From Paracoccaceae bacterium (GTDB lineage: Bacteria > Pseudomonadota > Alphaproteobacteria > Rhodobacterales > Rhodobacteraceae), in contig CANGHD010000018.1 in the NCBI GenBank assembly GCA_947453525.1, forward strand, positions 1 through 36,031: DNA of 36,031 bases, in the 5' to 3' direction. The notes under the pieces were generated by a model. That model ran no database searches. It was not told the origin of the DNA and was given only the letters and a program-made list of their open reading frames with translations. Made by a program: the position numbers and the translations under genes. This document shows positions 14,016 to 22,821 of the stretch, piece by piece; position 1 is the first letter of the stretch; the number at the start of each line of letters is the position of its first letter.

Positions 14016-16766
14016 ATGAAGCGGCCTTTCTTTTCCGTCGCCTCGGCGCTGGTCCTTTGCCTCGGCGTTGCCATGCCCTTGGCACCAGCGATGGCAAAGA
14101 CCATCGACCTGTCTTTCATGCCCCCCAAGGTCAAACCGCAGGACATCTGCAGCAAGGACGCGACGACCGCACCCGCAGATGACCTGTCAGCCATCGCGGG
14201 CCAAGGCGCACTGACAGACCAAATTCGCCTGCGGTTCCTGATGCATGATATCCGGCAGTTGCAATCGTCCGACCCGAACCGCTGGTTCGATTACATCCTG
14301 ACTCTGATCGACTGGCGCATGAAGCTGGATTCCGGATTTTCGCCCACCGATGCGGAACTGGCGAAGATCGAGCTTTATGTCGATGCCGGGCGGCAAGACC
14401 AGCTCAAGACCGACAAGCTGATCGAGACCCTGCGCGGCAGCGGCATCAGATTTGACAATGCACAGAAGATGGCCTTGTCGAACTACTATATGAACGGCAT
14501 CGGTGTGGCGCAGGACGTGGCCTTCGCCAACAGCCTGATCCGCGATGCCGCTTTTGGTGGCAACCCGGATGCGCTGCTGATCGTGGCCCGCAACGAGTTG
14601 GACGGCACGCCCATCGCAGGTTGGGATGCGCCCTTGGACCTGACCATGACGCTCGCTTTGGGCGGGCTCTTGGGCCAGATGAACCCGGCCATCTGCGACC
14701 ACGCCGGGCGGATCGCCGAAAAGTACCTCAGCGGCGATCTTTTGACCCGAAACCCTGACATCGCCTACGCTTGGTACAAATTCGCCGCCGACCTTGGTGG
14801 CGCCAGAGCGGCTTGGCGAATCGTGGAGTTCCATCTGGATGCCAATGCGGCCCAGAAGGACAATGTAGAGATGCTGCATTACCTTGAACTGGCCGTCAAA
14901 CGCGGCATCACGGTCGACGCCAACCAAGCCAACCGCATCAAGATTGCGAGCAAGGTGGACGAAGACACGCTGCGCCAGATCCTCGGCTTCAACTTCAGCG
15001 CCGACACGGGGCGCAGTCGCCCCTCCCTGTCGCCCTATTTCCGGCTGGCCGTGAAGCTAGACGCGCAGGAGGTCTCGACCGACAGCCCCTATCTGCAATA
15101 CCTGCGCGAGGTCATCAAGTTCGACACCGCCCCCGGCTTTGTCTTCACCGCCCTTGCCAAGGAAGTCCTTGGGCGCAAGGGCGAATGGGCGGGCGAGGCG
15201 GAGGCGATGGGATTTCTCGAAGAGGCGGCAAGACGGCGTGACGCCGAAGGCATGCAGCTTCTGGCCCGCAAGCTGATCCGCTACCGTGACGAGCCGTTGA
15301 AGCTGAACCGCGCCGTCAACCTGCTGATGGATGTCGTGGCCCGCTACGGCGAGCCGTCCGCGATGAACGACCTCAACACCCTGTTCCGCTGCCAGGCCCC
15401 TGACGCGCCTTTGCTCGCCGATGCCAACCTGTGGCAAACCAACTACAAGGCGACCGAGGATGCGGCTGTTGACCTGACCCCCACGGACCTCATCTCCCTC
15501 GACCCCTACAAACAACCCGAGAAACTGGCGCAGGTCCAGACGCAGGCCTTGGCCGGTCACCCCGTCTCGCTGTCCAACTACCTTGAGCGGGTTCAGCTTG
15601 ACCCGCTGTCGACGGAAGACTCGCACCGTCTTTGGGCCAACCGCGCCGATGGGTCGGACAAGGCGCTGGAAGCCTTCGCCAAGCTGGAATTTGCCCTGAC
15701 CACCAACCCCGCAGAGCGCGATCTCGCGATTGAACTGATGCGGCGGGTCTACCTCAACAACGGGGTGACAAGCGCGCTCGATCTCGCGGTGATCCTGACC
15801 GACGATCTGTCGCGCAGCCCGGAACTGGGAAATGAGATCATCGGCCTGCTGACCAAGGCCGGCAACCGGGGCGAAGGCGCCTCGATCCGGCTGAAAGCGC
15901 AGCTTCTGGCCGCCACCACGCCACCGGAAGAGATCTACAAGGAATTCGCCCAGACCATCGAAGACCGGGGTGACTTTCTGGCCCTGATGTTCGCCATTCC
16001 CTTCGTCGATGAAGACAAGGCGAAAGACTACGTCAACCGCGCGGTGTCGCTGATGAACTGTACCACAAAGGATGCGGATGAGTTGGGCGAGGCCTACGCC
16101 ACCCTGCAACAGGCCGATCTGACGCTGCACTGGCGTCAGATCGGCATGTCATTTGAAAACGGCAACGTTCTGGGCAAACTCGGCCTGACCGACTGGCAGA
16201 TCGAGGCCTTCAAGAAAGGCAATCCGCCCACCGAGCTGGAAGTCTTTGAACGCAACAAGGCCGAAGGAGATGCCTCGGCGGAACGCAACCTGTTTGCCCT
16301 GACCTCTGACCCCGATCTGAAAACCTATGATCCCAAGGCGGCTGCCGATCATCTTGCGGCCCTGCTGCGGCAAGGCGGCTCGGCCGACGAGGATTGGGTG
16401 CTGAGCGTCTATCGCAAGACCGACCCCGCCGTCCGTGACCTTCTGGAGCAGAAAATCGACATGCGCGATCTTTTCCAGAAGGCAGCGCAGCGCGGAGATA
16501 TCAATGCCAAGCTGGAATACGCCCTGCTGCTGCGCGATTCCGCCAAGACCGCCGCCAATCTGGAAACCTCGGCGCGTTGGCTGAAGGAATCCTCCGAAGG
16601 CGGAAATGTACAGGCGATGGCGGAATATGGCTATGACCTCGCTTACGGGATTGGCGTTCCGCAGGATCAGGCAGCGGCTTTGACCTGGCTTGATCAGGCG
16701 GATCAGGCCGGAAACCTGCAAGCGCGGAACTTGGCGCGGCTTTTGAGAATTGGCAAAACAAAATGA
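14016..16766 (+). CDS. very large periplasmic Sel1/TPR-repeat protein, AlgK-like role
   Basis: 916 residues with a Sec signal peptide ending about PAMA (27); no lipobox. Sel1-type repeats are clear at both ends: ALSNYYMNGIGVAQDVAFAN and DAAFGGNPDALLIVA (about 148-185), AYAWYKFAADLGGARAA (about 248-265), SARWLKESSEGGNVQAMAEY, DLAYGIGVPQDQAAALTWLD and QADQAGNLQARNLARLL (about 845-910). The middle is also helical with more divergent repeats. AlgK in Pseudomonas is a Sel1-type outer-membrane lipoprotein of about 475 residues that bridges AlgX and the porin AlgE. This protein is nearly twice as long and lacks the lipid anchor. AGGGGAT precedes the ATG. The AlgK analogy rests on repeat type and operon position. 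Confidence 0.78.
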   Translation: MKRPFFSVASALVLCLGVAMPLAPAMAKTIDLSFMPPKVKPQDICSKDATTAPADDLSAIAGQGALTDQIRLRFLMHDIRQLQSSDPNRWFDYILTLIDWRMKLDSGFSPTDAELAKIELYVDAGRQDQLKTDKLIETLRGSGIRFDNAQKMALSNYYMNGIGVAQDVAFANSLIRDAAFGGNPDALLIVARNELDGTPIAGWDAPLDLTMTLALGGLLGQMNPAICDHAGRIAEKYLSGDLLTRNPDIAYAWYKFAADLGGARAAWRIVEFHLDANAAQKDNVEMLHYLELAVKRGITVDANQANRIKIASKVDEDTLRQILGFNFSADTGRSRPSLSPYFRLAVKLDAQEVSTDSPYLQYLREVIKFDTAPGFVFTALAKEVLGRKGEWAGEAEAMGFLEEAARRRDAEGMQLLARKLIRYRDEPLKLNRAVNLLMDVVARYGEPSAMNDLNTLFRCQAPDAPLLADANLWQTNYKATEDAAVDLTPTDLISLDPYKQPEKLAQVQTQALAGHPVSLSNYLERVQLDPLSTEDSHRLWANRADGSDKALEAFAKLEFALTTNPAERDLAIELMRRVYLNNGVTSALDLAVILTDDLSRSPELGNEIIGLLTKAGNRGEGASIRLKAQLLAATTPPEEIYKEFAQTIEDRGDFLALMFAIPFVDEDKAKDYVNRAVSLMNCTTKDADELGEAYATLQQADLTLHWRQIGMSFENGNVLGKLGLTDWQIEAFKKGNPPTELEVFERNKAEGDASAERNLFALTSDPDLKTYDPKAAADHLAALLRQGGSADEDWVLSVYRKTDPAVRDLLEQKIDMRDLFQKAAQRGDINAKLEYALLLRDSAKTAANLETSARWLKESSEGGNVQAMAEYGYDLAYGIGVPQDQAAALTWLDQADQAGNLQARNLARLLRIGKTK

Positions 16767-17800
16767 AACATCTGGCCCTTCTGTCTTTCGCGCTGACCTG
16801 CGCGCTGCACGCCTTTGGGACGAACGCAGCCCAAGCTGCCACATGCAAAGACGCACCGGACCCGGTCGTCAATCTGGACTATGGCAGTCGCTATCAGGCC
16901 GACAGCGTCACGCGATCGGAGCTTGATCCCAAGGCCGATGCCGAGGCTGACAAGGCCTTGAAACCGGTCGACACCTTTCTGCGCGATTTGACCAGCACGG
17001 CCAATGGCGTCTTCAAGGAGGGCGCCGACAAGCAGGCGATTTCCGACTGTGTCGTTGGCCAGATCGCCGTCTGGGCGGAGGCCGGTGCCCTGACCGATCT
17101 GCAATCACCCACGGCAAACTTGACCATCGGCTCTCGCATTGCCGGATTTGGCCTCGTGCTTTTGCAGGTTCTGCCACACACCAGCCGCACCGATTCGGTC
17201 GACATCATCAAGCCCTGGCTGGCCTCCCTGATGCAAAGCCAGACCTCTTATTGGGAGACGGACGCCCCCGACAAGGCCCGAAAGGGAAACCTGCGCGGTT
17301 GGGCCGCCCTTGCAGCCGCGACGTCTGCCGATATCCTGGATGACGCCACCCTGCGGGCCTGGGCCGAATGGTCCGAAGGCTATGTTCTGTGCAGTGCCGG
17401 AGAAGACGGCAGCCTGCCGCAGGAAATGAGCCGGGGAAAATATGCGCTGAAATACCAGCTTCACGCCATTGCGCCATTGGTCGTAACCGCCCTGCTCTTG
17501 GAAAGACGGGGTGTCGACGTGCAGGGCAATTGCAACAACGCGCTCGCTCGTGTGATCGGCTTTGCGGTGGCCGATCTGGACACCGGTGCCGCGACCAAGG
17601 CGATCACCGGCAAGACCCAGACCTTCTTTGACGGATCGGACAAGATCACTGGCTTCAATGTCGCCTGGGCGATCCCGTACCTGATCTTCGACAAGGCCGC
17701 AGATCGCGACGCGATCGAACAGCTGGCCCAGAAATATGCACCGCTCACCAGTTCCAAACTGGGCGGGGACCAGGGTCTGATCTGGAAGAACGACAGGTAG
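16763..17800 (+). CDS. AlgL-like (PL5) protein with altered catalytic site
   Basis: 345 residues; signal peptide ending about NAAQA (25). AlgL is a periplasmic mannuronan lyase that clears misdirected polymer. Matching segments in order: DYGSRYQADSVTRSEL (39-54; family SKY), CVVGQIAVWAEAGALTDL (96-113), KGNLRGWAALAAATSA (174-189; family NNHSYWAAWSV), LPQEMSRGKYALKYQLHAIAPL (218-239; family NELKRQQRALxYHNYALPPL) and DKITGFNVAWAIPYL. The NNH Asn is kept (176), but His becomes Leu177 (17291-17293) and the Lys before Tyr is Arg. The family Arg (224) and Tyr (231) remain. Lyase activity is therefore doubtful. Last gene of the operon; start overlaps the Sel1 gene stop. Confidence 0.8.
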   Translation: MKHLALLSFALTCALHAFGTNAAQAATCKDAPDPVVNLDYGSRYQADSVTRSELDPKADAEADKALKPVDTFLRDLTSTANGVFKEGADKQAISDCVVGQIAVWAEAGALTDLQSPTANLTIGSRIAGFGLVLLQVLPHTSRTDSVDIIKPWLASLMQSQTSYWETDAPDKARKGNLRGWAALAAATSADILDDATLRAWAEWSEGYVLCSAGEDGSLPQEMSRGKYALKYQLHAIAPLVVTALLLERRGVDVQGNCNNALARVIGFAVADLDTGAATKAITGKTQTFFDGSDKITGFNVAWAIPYLIFDKAADRDAIEQLAQKYAPLTSSKLGGDQGLIWKNDR

Positions 17801-17853
17801 GTGCGACGGGGGCGCCTTCCTTTAGTCTCGCAAGACCCAATATCCATCGCACC
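17800..17853. terminator. possible bidirectional terminator between convergent genes
   Basis: GGTGCGA (17800-17806) pairs with TCGCACC (17847-17853), with a short inner hairpin GTCT-CGCA-AGAC (17825-17836). It lies in the 86-base gap between the operon end and a convergent minus-strand gene. There is no clear T-run, and the loop is long, so support is weak. Confidence 0.25.
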
Positions 17854-17886
17854 GGACATCGGACCGGGGCAGCCGCAAGTTGCAGA

Positions 17887-18348
17887 TCAAGGCGCGAAAC
17901 GGATGCCCTTTGCGCCGAGTTCCTCGAACACCTTGCGCACAAGAATTCTCTGGTCCGCGGCGACATGTTGCCAGGCCTCAGCCTCAAGATACTCGGTCGG
18001 CGGGAACACGCGACGGCGCGCATTCAGCCAGAACAGCCAAGCGGCCCGCGCAGTCTGAGTGCGCCAAGCATCGGATTTTACGGGGAGGCTGTTGTCCGGA
18101 CCGAGATAGCGCAATTTGATGCCCTCTTTCTCAAGCGCACGCAGAACATAGCGCACGAGCACGCGGAAATCCGCCGCGGCGGCCGCCCAAGCCTCTGCAT
18201 CGGCTTTGGGATCGACAAGGTGGCTGACACGCCGTTCTGCCTTCCAAAGGGTGTAGGCGACGTCTGCCGAGAGCAACCGCCATTCCTCGGTCGCAGTTTC
18301 TGGCGGCACACCGGAGGACTTCGTTTCTGATGGTGTCGTCTCTGTCAT
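17887..18348 (-). CDS. small hypothetical protein with an internal duplication
   Basis: 153 residues, no signal peptide or membrane segment; probably cytoplasmic and mostly helical. After a Thr/Ser/Glu-rich leader of about 20 residues, residues 22-80 align without gaps to 94-152, with about 22 of 59 identical. Compare EAWAAAAADFRVLVRYVLRA with EAWQHVAADQRILVRKVFEE; both end near KEGIKLR / AKGIRFA. I recognise no family. AGG lies upstream of the ATG at 18348. It stands alone, convergent with the alginate-type operon, with a 257-base gap behind it that holds no further gene. Confidence 0.7.
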   Translation of the reverse strand: MTETTPSETKSSGVPPETATEEWRLLSADVAYTLWKAERRVSHLVDPKADAEAWAAAAADFRVLVRYVLRALEKEGIKLRYLGPDNSLPVKSDAWRTQTARAAWLFWLNARRRVFPPTEYLEAEAWQHVAADQRILVRKVFEELGAKGIRFAP

Positions 18349-18605
18349 TGCCGAACCTAAGTTGATGGTTGAAAGAATTCTAGGACGCCTCGATCTGCCT
18401 CGACCATATCAACTTCAAACCCGTGAAGCCTGCTTCAGGCTGGAACATCAGGAGGATCACCAAGATTCACACCAATAAATTGGTCGACAAACTGTGGCCA
18501 GGCAAGTGAATTTACATCGTGATTGCGATTGCACGTTCAGGCTGCAACATACGGACTTGGCGTTCAGGGTATTGTCCGGCCATCACGCCTGGCCCGCCGG
18601 GTTTG

Positions 18606-21143
18606 TCATGAACCATTCCACTGCAGGCTTCGGCTGGTGTTGGTTTTGCCATAGCGCTGCCTCATCCGCTGGTACTGCAGCTTGTGTGCATCGTCATCTG
18701 GCAAGGTTTCCAATGCGAAGCGAATTGCCGCTTCAAGCGCCTCATCCTGATCCAGCCGCCGGTTGGTATTGGCGGATTCCATGAGCAAAGCAGACCCGAC
18801 CGAGGTCAAAAGCAGTCTAGCAAAACTGGGTCCTGCGGCTGCCTTTAGACGGTCAATCAGGTCGCTCCCTTCTGCAATCGCCACGGGTGCAGCGAACCCG
18901 CCGCCAAGCCGTTTGTCCAAAAGATTTACATAGCCGCTCAAAGCCGAAAAGTTGTTGCGCAACTGGTCAAGTTCAAGTTGAAGGACGTCGTCGGTCCGAT
19001 GCGCGGGAACAGCCGAAGGCACCGACGCCACGGTGGTCCCGATGTATCCCTGCTCCGCGGCCCGCAGAAGAACGCTGCGCAGTTCTTCTCGCAGCACGTC
19101 GACATTGTGCCGCGTTTTGGCCAGTTCGTGCCCGGCCGCCGAAAGCCTTGTGCGCAGGTCAGGGTCCCTTTGCAGCAGCCGAAGTGCCCCTTCCACCGCC
19201 GCGTCCGACTCCCTCTCCACCACCAGGGCTGCGGATGTCCGAGCCAGATAGTCGATCGTCGCAATTTCCAAGGGTCCGACGGCCAACAGCACCGCGCCCG
19301 AAGCCAGGCATTCCGGCATCTTGTTGGCCATGCTGTAGCGGACATAGCGGAGCGTTTCGGGGTCGAAGTTGTAGGCGATTAACACGACATCGGCTGCGCT
19401 CAGCCAGGCCCGATACCCCTCGAGCGTCAGGGTTTCAGCACCGATGGTCGTGTGTTTGAACTTGCCGAACAAGGCACCGCTCTGGTCCATCCACCACTTC
19501 TGGGTATTGATGTCCAACCGGATGTCGATGCCAGTCTCGGCCAACCGCTCCACCGCGCGTGCGACCCGCAGAACGCTGTCCCGGGTCATGTCCAAGGCCA
19601 GACCGCCCGAATAGCGCACAACAAGCGGTCCAGCCACATGTTTGCGCGGGGCGGGCCAGTCAGACGGATTGATGCCATTGGCGATGGGGGTAAAATCGAC
19701 GCCGTAGCGCCGTTTGAACGCGTCGGACATGGCCGACGAAATAGACAGCCGCTCCGCAGAGAGGGCAATCAGCGCCTCGACATCGGGCAGCAGTGTCTTG
19801 GCCTGCCCTGTGTCGGTCTCCGCCAGGCGGCTTTGCCAGTCGTCCATAACCCACGTGACCAAGGGCCGCTGCAGCTGCTGGATCAATTCCATCGCGAACT
19901 GGTGCAACCAAGGGACGTCAGGCACCGGTCGGTAGAGGACAACGTCGGGGTCAAAGGCAGCGATTTCACTCAGAATGGTAGCGCGTGGCGTCTGAAAGGC
20001 ACTGTAACCGCCGTGCGACAGAGCTTTGACCAAAGCGAACCCATTCTTGCCATGGCGCGCCACTTGCAGAATGCGGTCCTTGGACCATTGGCCGAGCAGA
20101 GTGGACTTGATTTCGCCAGTGGCCGTGCCATTGCCCATCGGCGTCATGTCAAGGACAAGCAATCTTGGAAACTTCGCCGCGTCTTTTGCCGCCAGTCTTC
20201 TCTCGTTTTCCGCCGCAACTGTCTCGGGAGACCTGGTCAGAGGGAAGAGTGACCTAAACGCAACCCGGTCGAAAACCTCCAGCTTGCCGCCGATACCTGC
20301 GTTGTAAATACGCTGGTTCGTCAAGGTTTCCAGAACCCTGCGGGCTTCTGCATAGGCCTCGACCATCTTCTCGACCTGAGGGTCATGCCAGCGGAAGCCT
20401 TTGCCAAAGTAATCCGGGTCAAAGTGGTTCGGGTCGTCAGACTTCATGTCAAGAACACCAACGCCGTAGTCCTTGCCCTCTTGCACATCCTTGGGGATGT
20501 CATAGCTGGCATCCACGCCGATCAGGTAGATTTCCTGAAAGCCAAGATAGGCGGCAATCTGCATCATCGAGAAGGTGACCGTGCAGCCCGTATAGGTGAT
20601 CTTGTCGGCTTCCAGCGAGAAGTCGAAGCCATGCGGGTAGCTTTTTCGCGGACGGTGGTTGTAGAAAACCGTGTCATCCGACTTCTCGAACATATAGCCA
20701 AGGTAAGACGGGAAGAACTTGATCGGCCCTTTGAAGTCATTGATCCATTTGGCGCGGTCTTCGGCGACCAGATGGTCTTCGACAACGTAGAAGGTCGGCT
20801 TCCAGTCCAGGTCGCCGGCCTTGAGGAAAAAGCCGTTCACCGCGAAGGTCACTTCGTTCTTCAGCATCGACAGGTCAGTGACGTTCAGGCTGGGACCGTT
20901 GCCGATCAGGAAGCAGCGCTTAGCGCCCATGAATCGCTCGCGCAGGGCCCTCAGCTTTGGGCGATAGACCGCATCCAGATCATGCTTGTAGATCCGGATG
21001 ACATGTTCGATCCCCTTGATTTTGTCGGCCAAGGGAATTTTTTCGGTCGGTAAATAGATCGGGGCGCGCGACGGCAGTTTCTTGAGCAGGTCCTGATACT
21101 GCTTTTCCAGATCCGTTGCGTTTGTCAAATCCACTGTGTTCAT
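18606..21143 (-). CDS. fusion of a DUF115 (MptE/MAF-like) domain and a GT4 glycosyltransferase
   Basis: 845 residues, no signal peptide. Residues about 60-310 are a DUF115 domain (PF01973): CFLIGNGPSLNVTDLSMLKN, VTFAVNGFFLK, FYVVEDHLVAEDR, TVTFSMMQIAAYLGFQEIYL and IGVDASYDI. This family includes motility accessory factors that transfer nonulosonic acids to flagellin. About 325-720 resembles GT-B family 4: LVTWVMDDWQSRLAE, ALSAERLSISSAM, PIANGINPSDWP, VVRYSGGLALDM, LSAADVVLIAYNFD and MPECLASGAVLLAVGP. A C-terminal tail of about 110 residues is unassigned. It may join two sugar-transfer steps on one protein or glycan. Downstream of the 2-hydroxyacid dehydrogenase by 32 bases, so likely the same operon. 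Confidence 0.82.
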   Translation of the reverse strand: MNTVDLTNATDLEKQYQDLLKKLPSRAPIYLPTEKIPLADKIKGIEHVIRIYKHDLDAVYRPKLRALRERFMGAKRCFLIGNGPSLNVTDLSMLKNEVTFAVNGFFLKAGDLDWKPTFYVVEDHLVAEDRAKWINDFKGPIKFFPSYLGYMFEKSDDTVFYNHRPRKSYPHGFDFSLEADKITYTGCTVTFSMMQIAAYLGFQEIYLIGVDASYDIPKDVQEGKDYGVGVLDMKSDDPNHFDPDYFGKGFRWHDPQVEKMVEAYAEARRVLETLTNQRIYNAGIGGKLEVFDRVAFRSLFPLTRSPETVAAENERRLAAKDAAKFPRLLVLDMTPMGNGTATGEIKSTLLGQWSKDRILQVARHGKNGFALVKALSHGGYSAFQTPRATILSEIAAFDPDVVLYRPVPDVPWLHQFAMELIQQLQRPLVTWVMDDWQSRLAETDTGQAKTLLPDVEALIALSAERLSISSAMSDAFKRRYGVDFTPIANGINPSDWPAPRKHVAGPLVVRYSGGLALDMTRDSVLRVARAVERLAETGIDIRLDINTQKWWMDQSGALFGKFKHTTIGAETLTLEGYRAWLSAADVVLIAYNFDPETLRYVRYSMANKMPECLASGAVLLAVGPLEIATIDYLARTSAALVVERESDAAVEGALRLLQRDPDLRTRLSAAGHELAKTRHNVDVLREELRSVLLRAAEQGYIGTTVASVPSAVPAHRTDDVLQLELDQLRNNFSALSGYVNLLDKRLGGGFAAPVAIAEGSDLIDRLKAAAGPSFARLLLTSVGSALLMESANTNRRLDQDEALEAAIRFALETLPDDDAHKLQYQRMRQRYGKTNTSRSLQWNGS

Positions 21144-21175
21144 AATGCAGTCCCGAGGCTCTTTCTCGCTTTGGT

Positions 21176-22123
21176 CTATGTGTTCAAGAATCCAGCCAAC
21201 CGCTCAATCGCCTCATAACTGGCCCGGATTACGGCATCGACGGTGTTCGATCCGTTGTGCGTGCCGAAAATGCAGCGCTCCATGCTGCGCAGGGGGCTGT
21301 CCATCGGCAGAGGCTCGTCCTCGAACACGTCCAGCGCAGCCGAATGCACATGGCCCGACTGCAGCGCCGCAATCAGCGCGGGCTCGTCGATCAGCGGGCC
21401 CCGGGCGACGTTGACCACGCGCAGACCGGCCTTTGACTTGGCCAGAACCGCGGCGTTCAGCATGTGGAAGTTGTGCGCGTTGAGCGCGCAGGTGAAGACG
21501 AGAAAATCCAGACGCTCGACTTCCGCGGGCCAAGCGGCCCGTTCGATCCCGGCAAGTCCTGCATCACCCTCGACGCCCGGGTCATAGGCCACCACCTTCA
21601 GGCCCAGGGCCTGCATCCGCCGGACGGTGTTGCGGCCGATGTCGCCAAGACCCACGACGCCCACCGTGCGGCCCAGAAGGCTGATGCCTGCGGGTTTTGG
21701 CCAGGTTCCGGCGCGCACGCCACGATCAATCACGAACAGCTGGCGCGCAAGGCCTATCACATAGCCGGTGGCGACGTCGGCCACCTCGGTGCCGAACATC
21801 ATCGGTGTGTTGATGATCGGAATGCTCAGGTCCTTGCAGGCCGCAAAATCCACATTGTCGACGCCGATCCCCCACTTGACCGCTGCCTTCAGCTTTCCCG
21901 CCTTGGCGATCGTGAACACCTCGCGTGTGGCCGGGTCGTCGCCGATGATCCAGCCGTCATAGCCGGGAACAACGGCCAGCAGTTCCGGCACCGACAGGGT
22001 CTGGGTGACCTTGGCGGGCACCAGACGGATGCCGCGCTCGGCGGCGAATTCGGTAAAGCGGTCGATCTGACCCAGCATGGGCGGGCAGGTCACCAGAACA
22101 TCGAAGGAATTGCGGGAGATCAT
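21176..22123 (-). CDS. D-isomer-specific 2-hydroxyacid dehydrogenase
   Basis: 315 residues from the ATG at 22123, which overlaps the stop of the cytidylyltransferase gene (TAATG). The longer frame upstream has no family resemblance. The NAD-binding motif is VGVVGLGDIGRNTVRRM (154-170). The catalytic triad is in NVARGPLIDEPAL (Arg241), LDVFEDEPLP (Glu268) and GTHNGSNT (His289). It interconverts a 2-oxoacid and its D-2-hydroxyacid with NAD(H). Next to a CMP-ulosonate-type synthetase it probably acts on a sugar acid or a three-carbon precursor for the glycan, rather than on serine synthesis. Substrate unknown. Confidence 0.88.
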   Translation of the reverse strand: MISRNSFDVLVTCPPMLGQIDRFTEFAAERGIRLVPAKVTQTLSVPELLAVVPGYDGWIIGDDPATREVFTIAKAGKLKAAVKWGIGVDNVDFAACKDLSIPIINTPMMFGTEVADVATGYVIGLARQLFVIDRGVRAGTWPKPAGISLLGRTVGVVGLGDIGRNTVRRMQALGLKVVAYDPGVEGDAGLAGIERAAWPAEVERLDFLVFTCALNAHNFHMLNAAVLAKSKAGLRVVNVARGPLIDEPALIAALQSGHVHSAALDVFEDEPLPMDSPLRSMERCIFGTHNGSNTVDAVIRASYEAIERLAGFLNT

Positions 22124-22821
22124 TAGGCGGCACTCTGCTTGAGGGAATGGCCGGCAAAGGCCTCGGCAATCGCCCAGTCTTCCGGCGTGTCGATATCGAC
22201 CGCTTCCAGCTTGGACATCGGGAACAGGATCGGTTTCATGCCGATCCGCGCGCTGGACGCATGGAAGCTCTCGCGCGAGAAGATGTAGAGGTTGGAGTTC
22301 TCTTCGTACCACGGCTCCAGATCCTGGGTCTGGATCAGGTTGTCAGGGTCGTGGTTCACGGCAGAGCCATCGGCCCGGTAGAAGCGGGTCTGGAAGCGGT
22401 TGACGGTGAAGAGCGAGTCCGCCGTTCCCGCCGCCACACCGGCACGATAGGCATCGATTGCGGCGCGAATGGTTTCGGCGCTGAGCATCGGGTTGGTGGT
22501 GTGGGTCATCAGGTAGGTGTCCGCCGCAACCGCCGCGATGTCATCCTTCAGGATCAGGTTCATCGAGACTGTATCCCCGCACAGTTGCGGCAGCCGGTCG
22601 CGGATGCGCACGCGCCCGCCTTCGACCAGACCATTCTCGGCGAGAATATGCCGGGCATCGGTGTTGATCACCACCTCGTCGATTTCCGGCAGGGCCAGCA
22701 TGGAATCCAGAATCCACTTGAACAGCGGTTTGCCATGCAAAATGCGAAAGTTCTTACCCTTTACGCGCTGGCTGTTTGCTTTCATGGGGAGAAGTGCGAC
22801 GCAGCGGCCCGAGCCAGTCAT
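22123..22821 (-). CDS. acylneuraminate/ulosonate cytidylyltransferase-type enzyme
   Basis: 232 residues. The start MTGSGRCVALLPMKANSQRV continues into KGKN, the counterpart of the IPARxGSKRxPxKN nucleotide-binding loop of CMP-Neu5Ac and CMP-Kdo synthetases. LHGKPLFKWILDSML, EVVINTDARHILAE, YLMTHTTNPMLSAETI and KLEAVDIDTPEDWAIAEAF also fit, the last being the metal-site DIDTPEDW motif. Such enzymes activate a 3-deoxy-2-ulosonic acid with CTP. The ATG at 22821 lies 68 bases inside the preceding GT2 gene, with AAGG upstream. Downstream overlaps the dehydrogenase. The exact sugar (nonulosonic acid, Kdo-like or other) is not decidable; no NeuB-type synthase is in the window. Confidence 0.88.
   Translation of the reverse strand: MTGSGRCVALLPMKANSQRVKGKNFRILHGKPLFKWILDSMLALPEIDEVVINTDARHILAENGLVEGGRVRIRDRLPQLCGDTVSMNLILKDDIAAVAADTYLMTHTTNPMLSAETIRAAIDAYRAGVAAGTADSLFTVNRFQTRFYRADGSAVNHDPDNLIQTQDLEPWYEENSNLYIFSRESFHASSARIGMKPILFPMSKLEAVDIDTPEDWAIAEAFAGHSLKQSAA

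Noticed and set aside
15057-16130. 357-residue antisense frame in the Sel1-protein gene
   Set aside because: No family resemblance; mirrors codon bias of the plus-strand gene.
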